Translations under genes and position numbers: made by a program
The notes under the pieces: generated by a model
The model's input: the letters and a program-made list of their open reading frames with translations, nothing else
Database searches by the model: none
Told to the model about the DNA's origin: nothing
Assembly: GCF_954871325.1 (NCBI RefSeq)
Contig: NC_088777.1
Location: forward strand, 19,011,366 to 19,075,365
Source of the DNA: Gordionus sp. m RMFG-2023
Taxonomy: Eukaryota; Nematomorpha; Gordioida; Chordodea; Parachordodidae
Reading direction: 5' to 3'
DNA length: 64,000 bases
Part shown: positions 32,813 to 45,549 of the stretch, in pieces
How the letters are laid out: the number at the start of each line of letters is the position of its first letter
Numbering within the stretch: position 1 is the first letter of the stretch

Positions 32813-34211
32813 CATAGGCGTAGCCAGGATTTTCCTAAGATGGGGGATTAAAAAATTACTGGGGGCTTCGCCCCCAGACCTCATTTTGGGTGATCTGGCT
32901 TTCGGCCGGATTTAGTCTATGTATAGAAAATATATTTACAAGATAGGAGGTTAATTTTAATAAAAATAAATAAACCTGGAACAAATATGAAATATATTTT
33001 TATTAGTTTATATAAAATATAATAAATTACTTGTATATACATTAATATAAAAGCATGGTAATATTTTATTCCAAACAAGTAGTGTTGTTAAACGGCTCGA
33101 TTTGAGCCGATTTTTTAAAACGGCTAACTCAATAATAAAGCCAAGAAAATATTGCCTAAGCATCGAGATTTTGCCAATAGATGTTCAATCCTATGTACCA
33201 TCTATGAGCAAAATCTTTAAGCTTGCATAATATTTTTCTGGATAAAATATTGAGTTAGCCGTTTTAAAAAATCGGCTCAAATTGAGCCCTTTAACAACAC
33301 TACAAACAAGTTTATGAAATTTATTTATAAAAAGTAAGTAGGCATATAGTTGATATTCCTTTATTATATAGAAATAGTTAGAAAATACTAGGTAAAATTA
33401 TAGTTTTACAGACATATTTGACAGTTAGAGAATATTTACAGTTAATATTTTAACAAATTTTTCTAACCAATGCTCTTGATATTAAATATAGCAACAATTT
33501 GCATTCAAACGCCATCTATTTATTTTAAGTAAAAATGATATTAAATTTTAATCTTCAATCCCACAATGTCTTAAGATATTTTCTGATGTCCTTATCAATA
33601 TTTTATAGTTTTCTGTAAAATATATAATTCGTTATAGTAAAAATTACCTGATTGTCATATGATAATTGATAAAATTAGATATATTTCAAATCTACGACAT
33701 ATAATATTCCTCTGTTTGTATTGTGCTTTAATTTTTTTATTTAATTTGTGATTTAATTTTATTAATAGTTTTAAATTTATATTTTACTTTTTACTTTTAT
33801 TAAGATAAATAAATTAAAATTACTCATTTTATAAAAAATTATATTTGATATATTATATTATTTAGTAATTTTATGGATCTATTATTAATAATTATAATTC
33901 ATTTCACTTTTGCCTTCAGACATATCTTTGTATATATTCCATTTCTTAAAAAACATTTTGGTTCACTTTTTATATATATAAATGCTTTTTCCCAAAAATG
34001 TATAAATTATGATGAATAGTTTTATAAAAATATCAACTTTTACATACTTTCTTTCAAATTATTGTTTAAGATATATGCATACATTTTTAAAAGGGAGTGG
34101 GGGGAGGACTAAGTGAATATTTTTTATTAGCTTAAAATGATATTCACAAAAAGTGTAAAATTTCTGAAGGGGGGGATTTCCCCTTATCCCTCCCCCCTGA
34201 CTACGCTTATA
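32813..34211 (+). mobile_element. Non-autonomous hAT-like element with nested MITE
   Basis: The left TIR is CATAGGCGTAGCCAGG and the right end is TGACTACGCTTATA. The 8-bp target duplication ATACACCT is exact (32805-32812 and 34212-34219). The interior matches 17807-19001 closely. A GGGGGCTTCGCCCCC hairpin lies near 32865. It is interrupted by the MITE at 33080-33302. No coding capacity. Confidence 0.85.
33080..33302. mobile_element. 223-bp MITE with TAGTGTTGTT ends
   Basis: Nearly perfect inverted arms of about 55 bp start TAGTGTTGTTAAACGGCTC. Each arm contains its own small palindrome (GGCTCGATTTGAGCC on the left, GGCTCAATTTGAGCC on the right). The target duplication CAAACAAG is exact (33072-33079 and 33303-33310). 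The tip sequence equals that of the hAT element at 8356-10061, which suggests mobilisation by the same transposase type. Confidence 0.9.
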
Positions 34212-34219
34212 ATACACCT

Positions 34220-34836
34220 ATCTTTATAGTTCTTCCGAATAAATTATCATTCAAAACAAAAATTTATATTTTTTTACACTAAAATTATAATTTTTCATCA
34301 AAAGTCTACAAAATTATTTTAAATAGATTATTAGCTTAAAATAATCGTGCATCAATGGCATTGCATAAAAATATATTATAAAATAATATTTTTAAAATAA
34401 AAGAATATCAATAAACTTATCTTTTAAAAAATATTTGGAGATGAGAATACTCATAGAAAAAATATTCAAATATTCCTATTTTTTAATGTACGAAGATAAT
34501 TTTGCCTTATAAGATTTGGAAAGTAATATAGAATAAATCATTTTTTATGATGGTGGTGAATGGCATTAACTAGTTTTCTTTCCCCCTGATATAAGTTATA
34601 TATTGTGAATGATATTTTACTGATGTAAAGGAATATAATCCTTGCAGTAAATTTAATTATCAATATTTTCTTCTGATTTTTTCATGTATTCAAAGCCTGA
34701 TTATTAGCCACTCTTTGGCACCAATTATAAACAGGGACTAGCCCTGAGGCTATGTTGAATAAAATGTATTTCATTACTTATCTCAGCTGCGCACGTAAAA
34801 AGCATATGATCACAAAACAAATAACAATTGATATTA
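34220..34836. other. Non-coding AT-rich stretch
   Basis: No gene or repeat boundary is recognised. Confidence 0.3.
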
Positions 34837-34844
34837 ATTATAGA

Positions 34845-37731
34845 CAGTGGCGTCGCTAGGGGGAAGAGCGCAGGGGCTCGAGCCCCCTGAAAAATTTGAA
34901 TAGCCCCCTGAAGCAAAAAAATTATTTTTTAATGGAATCTTAACCCCTCGAATTAAAAAGTAAATTTTTTTGATTGCCCCATGAAAGATTTCTTTTATAA
35001 TTCTATTAAGTAAAATATAGATTTAATTTTATTAATTAAAAATTAATAAGACTATCTAAATATTTATTAAATTAATACTATTTTAAATATTAGATTAAAT
35101 TAATACATATAAATTATATTTTCACTATGTCAACTAGCAATCAAATTTGTATTAAAAATAGAATATCAATATCACTCACTAAATATTAATTTAGCATTAA
35201 CAGATTGACTATTATTATTTAAATTATTTTATAACCCTAATTAAATAAATATAATCTTTTATTAATTGAAAACTAAAAAATTTAATATTGTAATTAGCAG
35301 AGTTCAAAATGACTAATCAACTGTATATTTATTTTTAAATTTTATTATCATACCTATTCTTAAAAATATTTTCAGTCCAAATAAATATAATAAAAAGTAA
35401 GTAAGTAGACATAAAGTTTATAATCTTCTATTATATACAGTTGTTTATATAATATTAGATAAAATGCCACTTTTATAGATGTATTTGACAGTTATAATAT
35501 ATTACAGCTAATATTATAATAAATTTTAAGTATTTAACGCCCTCTAATTAGTTATAAATAATTTTTAAAATTAAACATTTTATTATTCATCCTACAATAG
35601 ATGTAATTTGATATCTTTTCTTTTTTTCTTTTTCAAAAACAGTTTGGAGTTAAATTTTTAATACAAGTATATTTTTGTTATTTTTGCAAACTACTATTAT
35701 TTCAAGATATAATATACCAACTAGAGGTGGTGCGACTCAGTGGCGTCGCTAGGAGGGGGCGCGCAGGGGTTCGAGCCCCCTGAAAAATTTGAATAGCCCC
35801 CTGAAGGAATTTTTTTTTTAATGACTCCTTAATATCCCCTTGAACTAAAAATAAATTTTTTTAATTGCTCCCTAAAAAAATTTTTTTATATTTCTATTGA
35901 GTAATATATAGATTTAATTTTATTATTTAAAAATTAATAAGACTATCTAAATTTTTATTAAATGAATACTATTTTAATTATTAGATTAGATTAATACATA
36001 TAAATTAAATTTTCTCTATGTCATTTTGCTATCAAATTCTGTGTATATATCAATATCACTCACTAAATATTAATTTAGCATTAACAGTTGAATTTTAATT
36101 GACTATTATTATTTAAATTATTATATAACCTTAATTAAATTAATGTAATCATATTCATTGAAAATTAACAAATTTAATTGTAATTAGCCGAGTTTAACAT
36201 CACTAATCAACTATATTATTGATTTTTAAATTTAATTATCATGTATCTTTCTAAAATTATTTTCAAGGTCCAAATCCAAATAAGTATAAGAGATTTATTT
36301 ATAAAAAATAAGTAAACATGTAGTTTATAATCATCTATTATATATAATTATTTAAAAAATATTAGGTAATATGCCACTTTTGCAGACGTATTTGACAGTT
36401 TTATAATATATTACAGTTGATATTTTTTAAATTTTACTAATCAATGCTTTTGATAACAAATATAAGTAACAATTTGCATTCAATTATTTAACGCCATCTA
36501 TTTATTTTATTATTAAAATTAAACGTTTTATTATACATCCCACTTAGATATCTATTCTTCTCTTTTTTTACGTGTTTTTAGGAAAGCTACTTTTTTCTTA
36601 TTTGAAAAACAGTTTTGAGTTAAATTTTTAATACGAATATATTTTAGATATTGTTACAAACTACTGTTATTTTAAAATATAATATACCAACTAGAGATGG
36701 CGTGACAATAATATATAAAATTTTAATTGCTTTCATGATAACACTCTGGTTCTTATTTTATAGTTACAAAATGTTTCATTTCTAATATGCATCCTTGCCG
36801 TGTAAATAACTGAAGGCTTCAATATATTTGCATACTCTCTTCTAAAGATTTTTAGTGATTTTGTTTCATCAATTCTAACATAATAAATTCTGATATGGGA
36901 TACCATGAGTGTCATGGCTATGACTATAAATGCATCTATTGTTTGTGTGGGTATGTAATTTAAGATTATTACTACAGCTGCTGAGAGCATATGATTCCAT
37001 ATTTTAGATATGCAATAATGGTCAACTGTGTAGTCGTTTATATACCATTAAAAAGGGAAGATAATCTTTTAGAAATTTAATATCTCACAATAATTTTCTC
37101 GATTATTTATCTAGCTTCCAACGTGTCATTTAAGAGGGAGCTCTAACTACCATATAGTTTTATGATTATGATTGGTCGTTTATATTCTCTTCTTCAAGAA
37201 TTGTATATTTGGTAAGGCCTATTTCTTATTAGTCCATTCTATAAAACATTGTCTAAAATGGTAACAGAGAGTTATATTAGTTTCATGACCTTTTGTCAAT
37301 GTAAGTTATTAAGAATTATATAGCCTTATGTTGTTTTTAAAAACCATTATAATTGAGGCATATGTATGAATTAATTAACCTTTTTTATCACTTGTAATTC
37401 TTTAGACGCAAATTTTTTTTATATCAACCATCAAAAATATTTTATACTGTAATAAATAGATTTTGTATTAAAAAATATTATTTTTAGATATGTCTTGTAT
37501 TGTCTTAATTATTTATGCCCGTTTATTTTGTATGCATTATATAATAAAGGAGAAAATTAAAATTCAGAATAATTATTCAGAGTTAACAAATTAAAAAAAA
37601 GTATTATATAATAATATAAAACCCGGCTGAAGCCGGGCGGCCCGCAAATTGGGGGGCATGGGGGCGAAGCCCCCCATAAATTTTATTTTAGTTGAGCCCC
37701 CCTGAGATTGTAAAGGGTAGTGACGCACCTG
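34845..37731. mobile_element. 2.9-kb hAT-like element with repeated left ends
   Basis: The ends are CAGTGGCGTCGCTA at 34845 and TAGTGACGCACCTG at 37731, matching at about 11 of 14 inverted positions. The target duplication ATTATAGA is exact (34837-34844 and 37732-37739). The left part holds two direct units, 34845-35737 and 35738-36706, each starting CAGTGGCGTCGCTAG and ending AATATACCAACTAGAG. Interior stretches such as GACGTATTTGACAG and ATTTAACGCCATCTATTTA are shared with the ATAGGCGTAGCC family. The right end carries GC-rich hairpins. Confidence 0.8.
36733..36990 (-). pseudogene. Unrecognised frame inside the 2.9-kb element
   Basis: An 85-codon frame (TQTIDAFIVIAMTLMVSHI, then YYVRIDETKSLKIFRREY) lies between the repeated left units and the right terminus, where a transposase remnant would be expected. 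The VRIDET stretch faintly recalls the catalytic start of ISXO2/Merlin-type transposases, but I cannot support that assignment. Confidence 0.2.
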
Positions 37732-37739
37732 ATTATAGA

Positions 37740-38230
37740 TCATCTTCATATCTTCGAAGTATTTATATATAATATATATTATTGATATTACATCAAAATA
37801 TATAACAAATAAAACTTCAATTACAACAATTTTATGCAATATTTTTGATGGACTAACTTATTTTAAGAAATTAAATTTAGTTATAATTTTTGCTAATGGA
37901 AAAATTAGTTAAACTTACAAAAATTTGATTCGATAAAAAATAATGAAAACATATTGTTATGCAGCTCAAATATTTATTATTAATGTACACCATGTCAATC
38001 ATCATATATCATATATATAACATATCCCTATAATTAATTAATAATATATTTTAACAATTTTAAAATTATAATTCCTCAATCAAACGTTTGGTCTGGTGAC
38101 CTAGGCGCTGTGATTGTTTGTTACTTAAGATTACGGTGCATACAAGTATGTGCTGCTTTCCAACAAAATTGTAAAGAGCTCCTTATATAAATTTTCCCCC
38201 AAATTAACTTATTCCAATTAGATGAATGTG
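37740..38230. other. Non-coding AT-rich stretch
   Basis: Nothing beyond short AT repeats is seen here. Confidence 0.3.
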
Positions 38231-38499
38231 AGCGTATTTTTTAAAAAGTAGCGGACTACTATAGCACGTTATTTATATAAAAAAGAGCAATACTCGCTAC
38301 TAATTTAGAAATTGTAATAAATACAACATAAAAATGATTAAAATATATCTCTAATTTTATAATTAATTGTAAAATCATAATCTTTTTATTTAATTTTATT
38401 TTATTTTCAAATTTAAATTTATATTTTAAAATCCACAAAATAAATTCATATTTAAAAAACTACATTATAAATTCATCCAAAATTATTTAAAATGTCGAC

Positions 38500-38720
38500 G
38501 ATAGAGGTTGATATTGAAAATAATTTTGATAAGATCATATCGACAAGGTAATTTCCCTGGAAAACAATGATAATATGGATTTTTTTTTCTACAAAATTTG
38601 TAAAATATGTACAGAAAAAATTTGCACAGGGTATAAATTTATTTGTAAGATTTGCCGGAAGATTTTATTATCAAACAAAGTAGCTTCAACATGACATTTA
38701 AAAGTAATATATCAAACAAA
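38500..38720 (+). pseudogene. BED-type zinc finger of the old hAT transposase
   Basis: Starting MSTIEVDIENNFDKI, the sequence includes KFICKICRKILLSNKVAST and then, after a stop codon, HLKV. The Cys-x2-Cys, asparagine and His spacing is that of BED fingers found at hAT N-termini. It is inactivated by frame changes and stops. Confidence 0.5.
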
Positions 38721-39679
38721 TTTAATATCTATGTATAGCCTATTTTTTTTATTTCTTTAAACAAAATTTGAATGTTTGAACTAGCCATAAGATATTATTT
38801 TAGAATTATATGATATAATAATTAAATAATTAATGCTTACATCTCATTTTATTGTCACTCATTTATTAATATAATATTTTGTTAATTATTATATTTATTA
38901 TCTGGATGTTAAACATTTAAAATTATTCACTCATCTATTCCTATATTTATAAATTATATGAAAAGATTCTAAATATTTATTTCATTCCCTTCAAATTTTG
39001 AAAAATTTTGTGAGATACAATAGATAAAAGTTAAAGAGTGGTGGCCTGGCCAATCAACAAATATGACCATTTATAGCACTTATGCCTTCATAATTTTTAT
39101 TCTAACTATTACTGTTATAATTTTTGACTGACCTAGCAAAATGCCACCTACTAATGATGATTTGAAATAAATAACATTACGAAATTACACGCATTTTTTT
39201 AAAATATATGAATAATCAAATATGCAGGCCTTACTAACACATTTACCAATCGTTACCAACACCTTAGGATGTTCGGAAGTTAGACCCTGAATTTCATTAA
39301 AACCATACAAAAAAAAATGAGGCAAATCACAGGGGACCTTAACGAAGGATCTACTTTCGTCAGTAGATCTTTCGAAATCTGCTGGTTTAATTTTTTAAGC
39401 ATTCACTCCTCTCTAGGGTGATATGTATCTTTTTTAAAATTTTTATTTAAAGTTCTTTTTAATTTTTTAGTTCTTTTTAATGTTTATCTATAAAATATAT
39501 AATATATATTATTTTTTATAAATTTTTTTAATACATTCTTATTTGCTTTTTTTAAAAAAATTTTTTTAATTTGATACTATTCATATTTGTATTTAATTTT
39601 TTAAATTGAAACCGTTTAAAAATAAAAAATTTACTACATTTAAAAAAGAAGAATATTTATAATTATTTATATAAAAAAT

Positions 39680-39830
39680 ATGTATATTAAATTTAATACT
39701 GCATTGCCCTCAATTACAAGTGTTGAGGGATTTTTTAGTACAGCAAAACTTATCATCGTCGCTCTAGACTTGGGGATGACAGTATTAATGTTATTATTAT
39801 TAAAATGCAATAAAAAAAATATATATTTTA
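39680..39830 (+). pseudogene. hATC domain of the old hAT transposase
   Basis: The translation reads KFNTALPSITSVEGFFSTAK, then LIIVALDLGMT and LLLLKCNKK. This is the hATC signature (normally SSAxVERLFSxAK) with worn key residues. Open reading past 39884 comes from the neighbouring element and is not part of it. Confidence 0.7.
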
Positions 39831-39883
39831 ATTTTAGTCATATTTTTATATCATTATTTTTTATTTGTGGAAATAGAGATATG

Positions 39884-40921
39884 CACAGGCGTAGCAAATG
39901 GGGGAGGGGCAATAGGAACCCCCCCTTCCTTCAGAAATTTATCACTTTTTGTGAATATCATTTTAAACTAATAAAAAAATATCCCCCATATTCCTCCCCC
40001 CACTCCCTGACCTCCAAAAATGTATACATATATCTTAAACAATAATTTGAAAGAAAGAATGTAAAAGTTGATGTTTTTTATAAAACTATTCATCATAATT
40101 TATACATTCTTGCCAAAAAAGCATTTATATATATAAAAAAAGTGAACCAAAAATGTTTTTTAAGAAATGGAATATAAACCAAAGATAAGTCTTAAGACAA
40201 AAGTGAAATGTATTATAATTATTAATAATAGATCCATAAAATTACTAAATGATATAATATATAAAATATAATTTTTTATAAAGGGAGTAATTTTAATTTA
40301 ATTATCTTAATAAAAGTAAAATATAAATATAAAACTATTGATAAAATTAAATCACAAATTAAATAAAAAAAATAAAACACAATACAAACAGTGAAATATT
40401 ATATGGCTTAGATTTACAATATATCTAATTTTATCAATTATCATAAGTAATTTTTACCAATATAGCGAATTATATATTTTACAGAAAACTATAAAATATT
40501 GTTAAGGACATCAGAAAATATCTTTTAAAGACATTGTGGCAAAAATAATGTGAAAATTAATTTTTAATATCATTTTTTATCTAAAATAAATAGATGGCGT
40601 TAAATAATTGAATGCAAATTGTTGCTATATTTATTATCAAGATCATTGATTAGGAATATACAAGTAATTTATTATATTTTATATAAATTAATAAAAATGT
40701 ATTTCATATCAACTAATAAAAATATATTTCATATTTGTTCCAGGCTTATTTTTTATTAAAATAAACCTCCTGTCTTGTAAAAATATTTTATGACTATATA
40801 TAGAATAAGGTAACCCGGCCGAAGGCTGGACAAAAGCGGGCAGAAAACCCGCCTAAAATGAAGTATGGGGGTGAAGCCCCCAGTAATTTTTAATTCCCCA
40901 CCCATCCTGGCTACGCCTATA
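39884..40921 (-). mobile_element. Non-autonomous hAT-like element, inverted copy
   Basis: Reverse-orientation relative of 17807-19001 and 32813-34211. It starts CACAGGCGTAGC and ends GGCTACGCCTATA. Its 8-bp duplication GAGATATG is intact on the left (39876-39883). On the right it is split, GAGAT (40922-40926) then ATG (48729-48731), by the composite inserted afterwards. Confidence 0.82.
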
Positions 40922-41309
40922 GAGATCAGGGTTGCCATGTCCCCCACCCCATCAACGGGAGACTCCCGCAATTTTTTAGCTTACAGCAGACATCTCTCTC
41001 CCGCAAAACTACCGCAATTGTAAATCTCCCGCAAAAATCTACTACAATTTTTAAATATCTCCCGAAATTATTTTTAAAAGTAATTTAACGTTTTTAATAT
41101 ATAAATAATAATTTTGAGAGACATTAATTGATTATTTTTATATTTTTAAAATAAATTAAAATTTTTATTCGAAAAACATGTCTAGTTTGAAAATTTTTTC
41201 TATCCTCTTTTATTTTTATCTAATAATAAATCAACATCATTTCATTCATATATGTCAATACAGGGGAGTATCAACATCGATTACAATACAAAAATATTCT
41301 CAAAAATAA

Positions 41310-42870
41310 TAAATAATACAGATGCAACTACATATGCGGAAATCGTATACATCTATCATGTAGTTCAACATTCATAGAGCTATATTAAATATGGGTCGAA
41401 TCTCTTTCTCATGATATTTAACCACTCCAATATAAGTGCAAACTTACTTGTGGCAGAACAGAAATGAGCACAAGTGTTTTAGTACCTAAATCCTAGAGGT
41501 CAATTCTAGACGATTTGAAAGATGGGCATCAATATGCAATTCTAACAGATGCATCTAATAAGGGAAATATTAAAACATTTCCCTCAATCTTTTGCTATTT
41601 CAACAAGAATAAGAACATTTCAATAAAACTGTTAAAATTTTTTCCCCGGATAGTGAAAATCCAACGATGTAGCTAGCCACATAATTGTAAATATAGCTGA
41701 TTCAGGGTTATCAATGATTGGCATGTCAGTTTCTGCGCTGATAATGCCTGTTAAAATTTTGGTCAAAACCATAGTTACTGAATTGAGGCAGCACAATAAT
41801 GAATTAATACCAATTGGCTGTATATGCCATATACTACATAATTCTTGCAAGAAGGCAATGAATGTACTATCTGTGTCTAAATAATTGTGATGAAATGTTT
41901 TAACGAATTTAGTCATCAATTAAAAGAGTAATGAATTAAAAGAGATGGTGAAGTGGTCTGACTTGGAATGGTGTGAGTTGTTGCGATATATACCTATCAG
42001 GTGGTTATCATTAATACCTGCCAATGTAGAATTAAAATTTTACGAACCCTTAAAAAATATTTCTTAAATAAAAATTTTAAAAGCTGTTTTAAAATTTTGA
42101 AAAATTTTTTTGAAGATGAAATGGCAGATTATGTGGGAAGTTTCACATGTAGAAAATCTACTTCATGCAGTTAATATTCAGTTGCAATCACAATATTCTT
42201 TATTAAAAAAGATTCACAAAATCATGCTACAGCTCTGTTCATCTCTACAGTTAAAAATTGATAAATTTTATGGCGCTATTGCTAAAAATATTATTTAAAA
42301 TGTTCAAATAATACTCTAATTAATACATTTTTCAATGAAGCAGATATTTTTGTTAAGACAATTTTAGAATATTTACAATCAAAATTTGATTTTAATAACT
42401 CTATTTACAAATGTATAAATATTATGACCTTGGAACAGAAACCATCAATTGATGGTTTTTATGATTTAATAAATATATTAAAAATACGGAAAGACATTGA
42501 TGTTTTGTTTGAGGAGATTGTAATTCTCTCTATCTTTTATGATTCGCCAAAATACTTAAAGTTTGATGGTCTAAAAGCAGAGGAGAAATGGGTAGAATTT
42601 TTTTGTAATAACGATAAATCCCCATGCTTAAAATAAGCGAGTATGCCTTCTTCTTACCTCATTCTAATATATCATCTGAGCGCATTTTTACCCTGATGAG
42701 GACTGCCTGGAAAAAGGAGAGAAATAGGATTGATTTAACAACAATAGAGGCCGAGCTAATGGTTAAACAAATATATAATATGTCATGCTAGGAATTTTAT
42801 AAATATCTCAATAACGACTGTAAACATTTAGTTCTATTATTTAAATGTCAAATAAAATATAATTAAGTTT
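41310..42870 (+). pseudogene. hAT transposase, plus copy, left member
   Basis: Blocks in order: AILTDASNKGNIKTFPSI, a KLLKFF segment, RQHNNELIPIGCICH with ILHNSCK-type sequence, ELLRYIPIRWLSLIPA-type sequence, then SLQLKIDKFYGAIAKNII and FYDLINILKIRKDIDVLFEE, ending in a hATC-like SSERIFTLMRTAWKKERN and LTTIEAELMVKQIYN. Several frameshifts and stops are present. It belongs to the hAT group whose N-terminal half carries the DASNKGN motif. No BED finger is recognised. Confidence 0.75.
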
Positions 42871-42879
42871 TAGCAATGA

Positions 42880-43680
42880 CGCCATAAAATTTATTGTCAA
42901 TTTTTATCTGCAGCATAATTTTGTGAATCTTTGCTAAGATTCTTCTGATTGCAACTACATATTAACACCATGTAGTAGATTTCCTACATGTGAAATCATT
43001 CCTAAATATACTCTACCATTCATTATTGAAATTTTTTTTTAAAATGGTAGGATAGCTTTTATAATTTATATTTAAGAAATATTTTTTTAAAGGGTTATAA
43101 AATTTAAAATTCTATCGATGGCGGGTATTAGGAACATATCGCAACCAAAATTGTGGACTCAATTCTGTAAATACATTCTGTTTTTACTAAATTCACTGAG
43201 GCATTATCAGGTCAGAAAGCTGACATGCAATTTATTGATAATCTCGTCTGCTATATTTACCCTTATGGTTAGCTATGTCTTTGGATTTTTTACTATTTGA
43301 GTTGAAAAAATTTAATAGTTTTATTGAAACGACCTTAATTTTGTTGAAATAGCGGAGGATCAAGGGAAATTTTTTAATATTTTCCTTATTAGATGCATCT
43401 GTTAGAATTGCATATGTATGCCCATCTTTCAAATCGTCAAGAATTGGCCTCCTGGATTTAGGTCCTAAAACATTGATGAAAGCCTTGCTCATTTTTGTTC
43501 TACAAGTATAGTTTTCATTTATATTAGAGTCGTTAAATATTATGGGAAAAGATTCTACCAACATTTTGATGATAAGTATTTCTGTGAATGTTGTACTACA
43601 AGATAAGTGATTACAATTGCCGCAACTGTAGTTGCATCTGTATTATTTCTTATTTTTGGAGTACCTTATTATGTATTTAA
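42880..43680 (-). pseudogene. hAT transposase N-terminal half, inverted copy, left member
   Basis: The frame 43564-43232 reads MLVESFPIIFNDSNINENYT, CRTKMSKAFINVLGPKSR, DDLKDGHTYAILTDASNK and KFPLILRYFNKIK. It is better preserved than the plus copy at its N-terminus but lacks the hATC part. It faces the plus-strand copy tail to tail. Confidence 0.72.
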
Positions 43681-44125
43681 ACGTGATAAGTGATAATTAA
43701 GCGCCTATCCCTATAATGTTATACACACACAAGGTAGATTTCTAATTGCGGTCGTTTTGCGGGACATTCGCATAAAATATATTTTTAATTGTAAAATTAA
43801 AATCGTTTTTTTTAATAAAATTTTATCTTTTTACATTCTTTTATATTTAAAAAAGATCGTTGGTTTTTTTTATTGATTATTACATTTTAATAAATCAAGA
43901 TGTTATTTTGAAAAATAGTTACCGACTTTGTATTTATATAAACAAATTATTAAAAAATATAGACGGATAATTTAGTCAATTCAAAATCCCAGCCAGCCCG
44001 CAAAATTTTTTTTAGCAATTTTTATATTTCTACCGCAATTTTCATATTTCTACCGCAATTTTCATATTTCTCCCGCATAATACCAAATTTCTCCCGCAAT
44101 TCAAATATTTGACCTGGCAACCCTG

Positions 44126-45549
44126 TATATAATCATTATTTACTTCATTTTATTTTAATAAAATATTATTTGTTATTATTCAATTTTAAGAAAATGAATC
44201 TAATTGCGGACAAGCAATAAGATGAATGTAAGGTCCTTGATTCATCAGGCAACACTTATCAATCTACAAATATTATAATCGTACATTTTAAATCTTGATA
44301 TATAAATAATTAGATATTTAATAGATTTTTATTGAGACAATAAGTATCCGATAATACCTTATACTACCTGAATACAATCGGTAGCAGGGGTGGGAGCATA
44401 AATCCCCTCACCGAAGATTTTAAAATAATATATCTAAGGTTTTTAGAAACTGTGAATTTTAAAATAGCTTATTTCAAATTTGTTATATTATATTCCAAAT
44501 AACAGCAAAAGTTAAAATTAATTTAAATATTTATTCCTTATGCATTGATATTTTATCCCCTGCATTTTTTTTTAAAACTTAAACATTGATGGATGCAAAA
44601 AAATTATATCAACCAATAAAAATTATATTTAATTGTCGCTATTGATAACTATGATAAGACAATAGAGTGGTCAGATATTTAAATATTCTGAATTTTCTGA
44701 ATAGAATAATTTCTGAAATTTCATGTATTACAAGTAAATAGAAACTTCAAAAGCATATCCGATAAGATGACCTCAGACATCCAGCTGTATGAGCTTATTT
44801 TTAATGCACTTGTTGGAATATTAAAATAATCTAAAACAAATATTTCACCAGAAACAGATACTTTATTAGATTCCATAACGCAGTTAATTTTTTTAGCATT
44901 GTAATATGTATTAATAAGTTATTTATTTAAACCACAATTGTATGCAATATTTTTAAAAAAATGATAGGTATTTGGGCGAAGCTATGAGAATGCGAATATT
45001 ATTATACTATCATTTACAAATCTAAAAGATCGAAGCTATGAGAATGCGAATATTATTATACTATCATTTACAAATCTAAAAGATTATAATGGCCATTTTA
45101 AAATATTTATGCAATTGTTGAGGCGAAAGCGAAATTAAATGATTTTGAGATTCGCAAACCTAGACTTGTACCTAGATAAACTAATGTTTTCATTATAACG
45201 TAGACTCAATTGGGGATCACTATAAAATAACAGCTGTTGTCGATTCTTCATTTTTAAAAAAATTAAAAATAATTTATGATTCGTAAAATGAATGTAACTA
45301 ATTTACAAATACTATTTCAATAAATTTTTCTAAGGATATATTAAATCTTGGTTGAAAAAATTAAATATTTAGCTAAAGTTTATTCAGAGGATATATATAT
45401 GGCTTATTAATCTAAGAATTTAAATATTGGATGAGATTAATTTAGTATATAATCTTCCAAGAAAACGGAATTCAATAATTGCTCATTTAGAATATATTTT
45501 AGAATTTTTCCAAATATATTATGGTTATTTTAATAACAATAGCATACAC
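44126..45549. other. 1.4-kb spacer carried within the composite
   Basis: It contains an exact 54-bp tandem pair (44977-45030 and 45031-45084). Near 45120-45180 is a legible KAKLNDFEIRKPRLVPR stretch, similar to the 'DFExRKPRxxPRQT' region of another hAT group, so part of the spacer may be a transposase scrap. Otherwise it is AT-rich sequence with no recognised gene. Its right part also holds GGGTGGGAGCATAAATCCCC (about 44388). Confidence 0.4.

Larger units (their letters stand above)
40927..44125. mobile_element. Fold-back hAT copy, left member
   Basis: The TIRs are CAGGGTTGCCA and TGGCAACCCTG. Subterminal CTCCCGCAATT repeats occur at both ends in the same orientation. The body carries a plus-strand transposase (about 41310-42870) and, facing it, a minus-strand partial copy (about 43680-42880). 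The two are homologous from a shared AATAATACAGATGCAACTAC start. Confidence 0.82.

Noticed and set aside
36733-36990. ISXO2/Merlin transposase
   Set aside because: A VRIDET stretch suggested it, but the surrounding residues do not align convincingly; listed only as an unrecognised frame.
37591-37839. 82-codon minus-strand frame
   Set aside because: It runs through the GC-rich terminus of the 34845-37731 element and shows no protein-like pattern.
39680-40045. A 121-codon frame starting with hATC sequence
   Set aside because: Only the first 45 or so codons are hAT; the rest crosses into the unrelated element starting at 39884, so it is not one protein.
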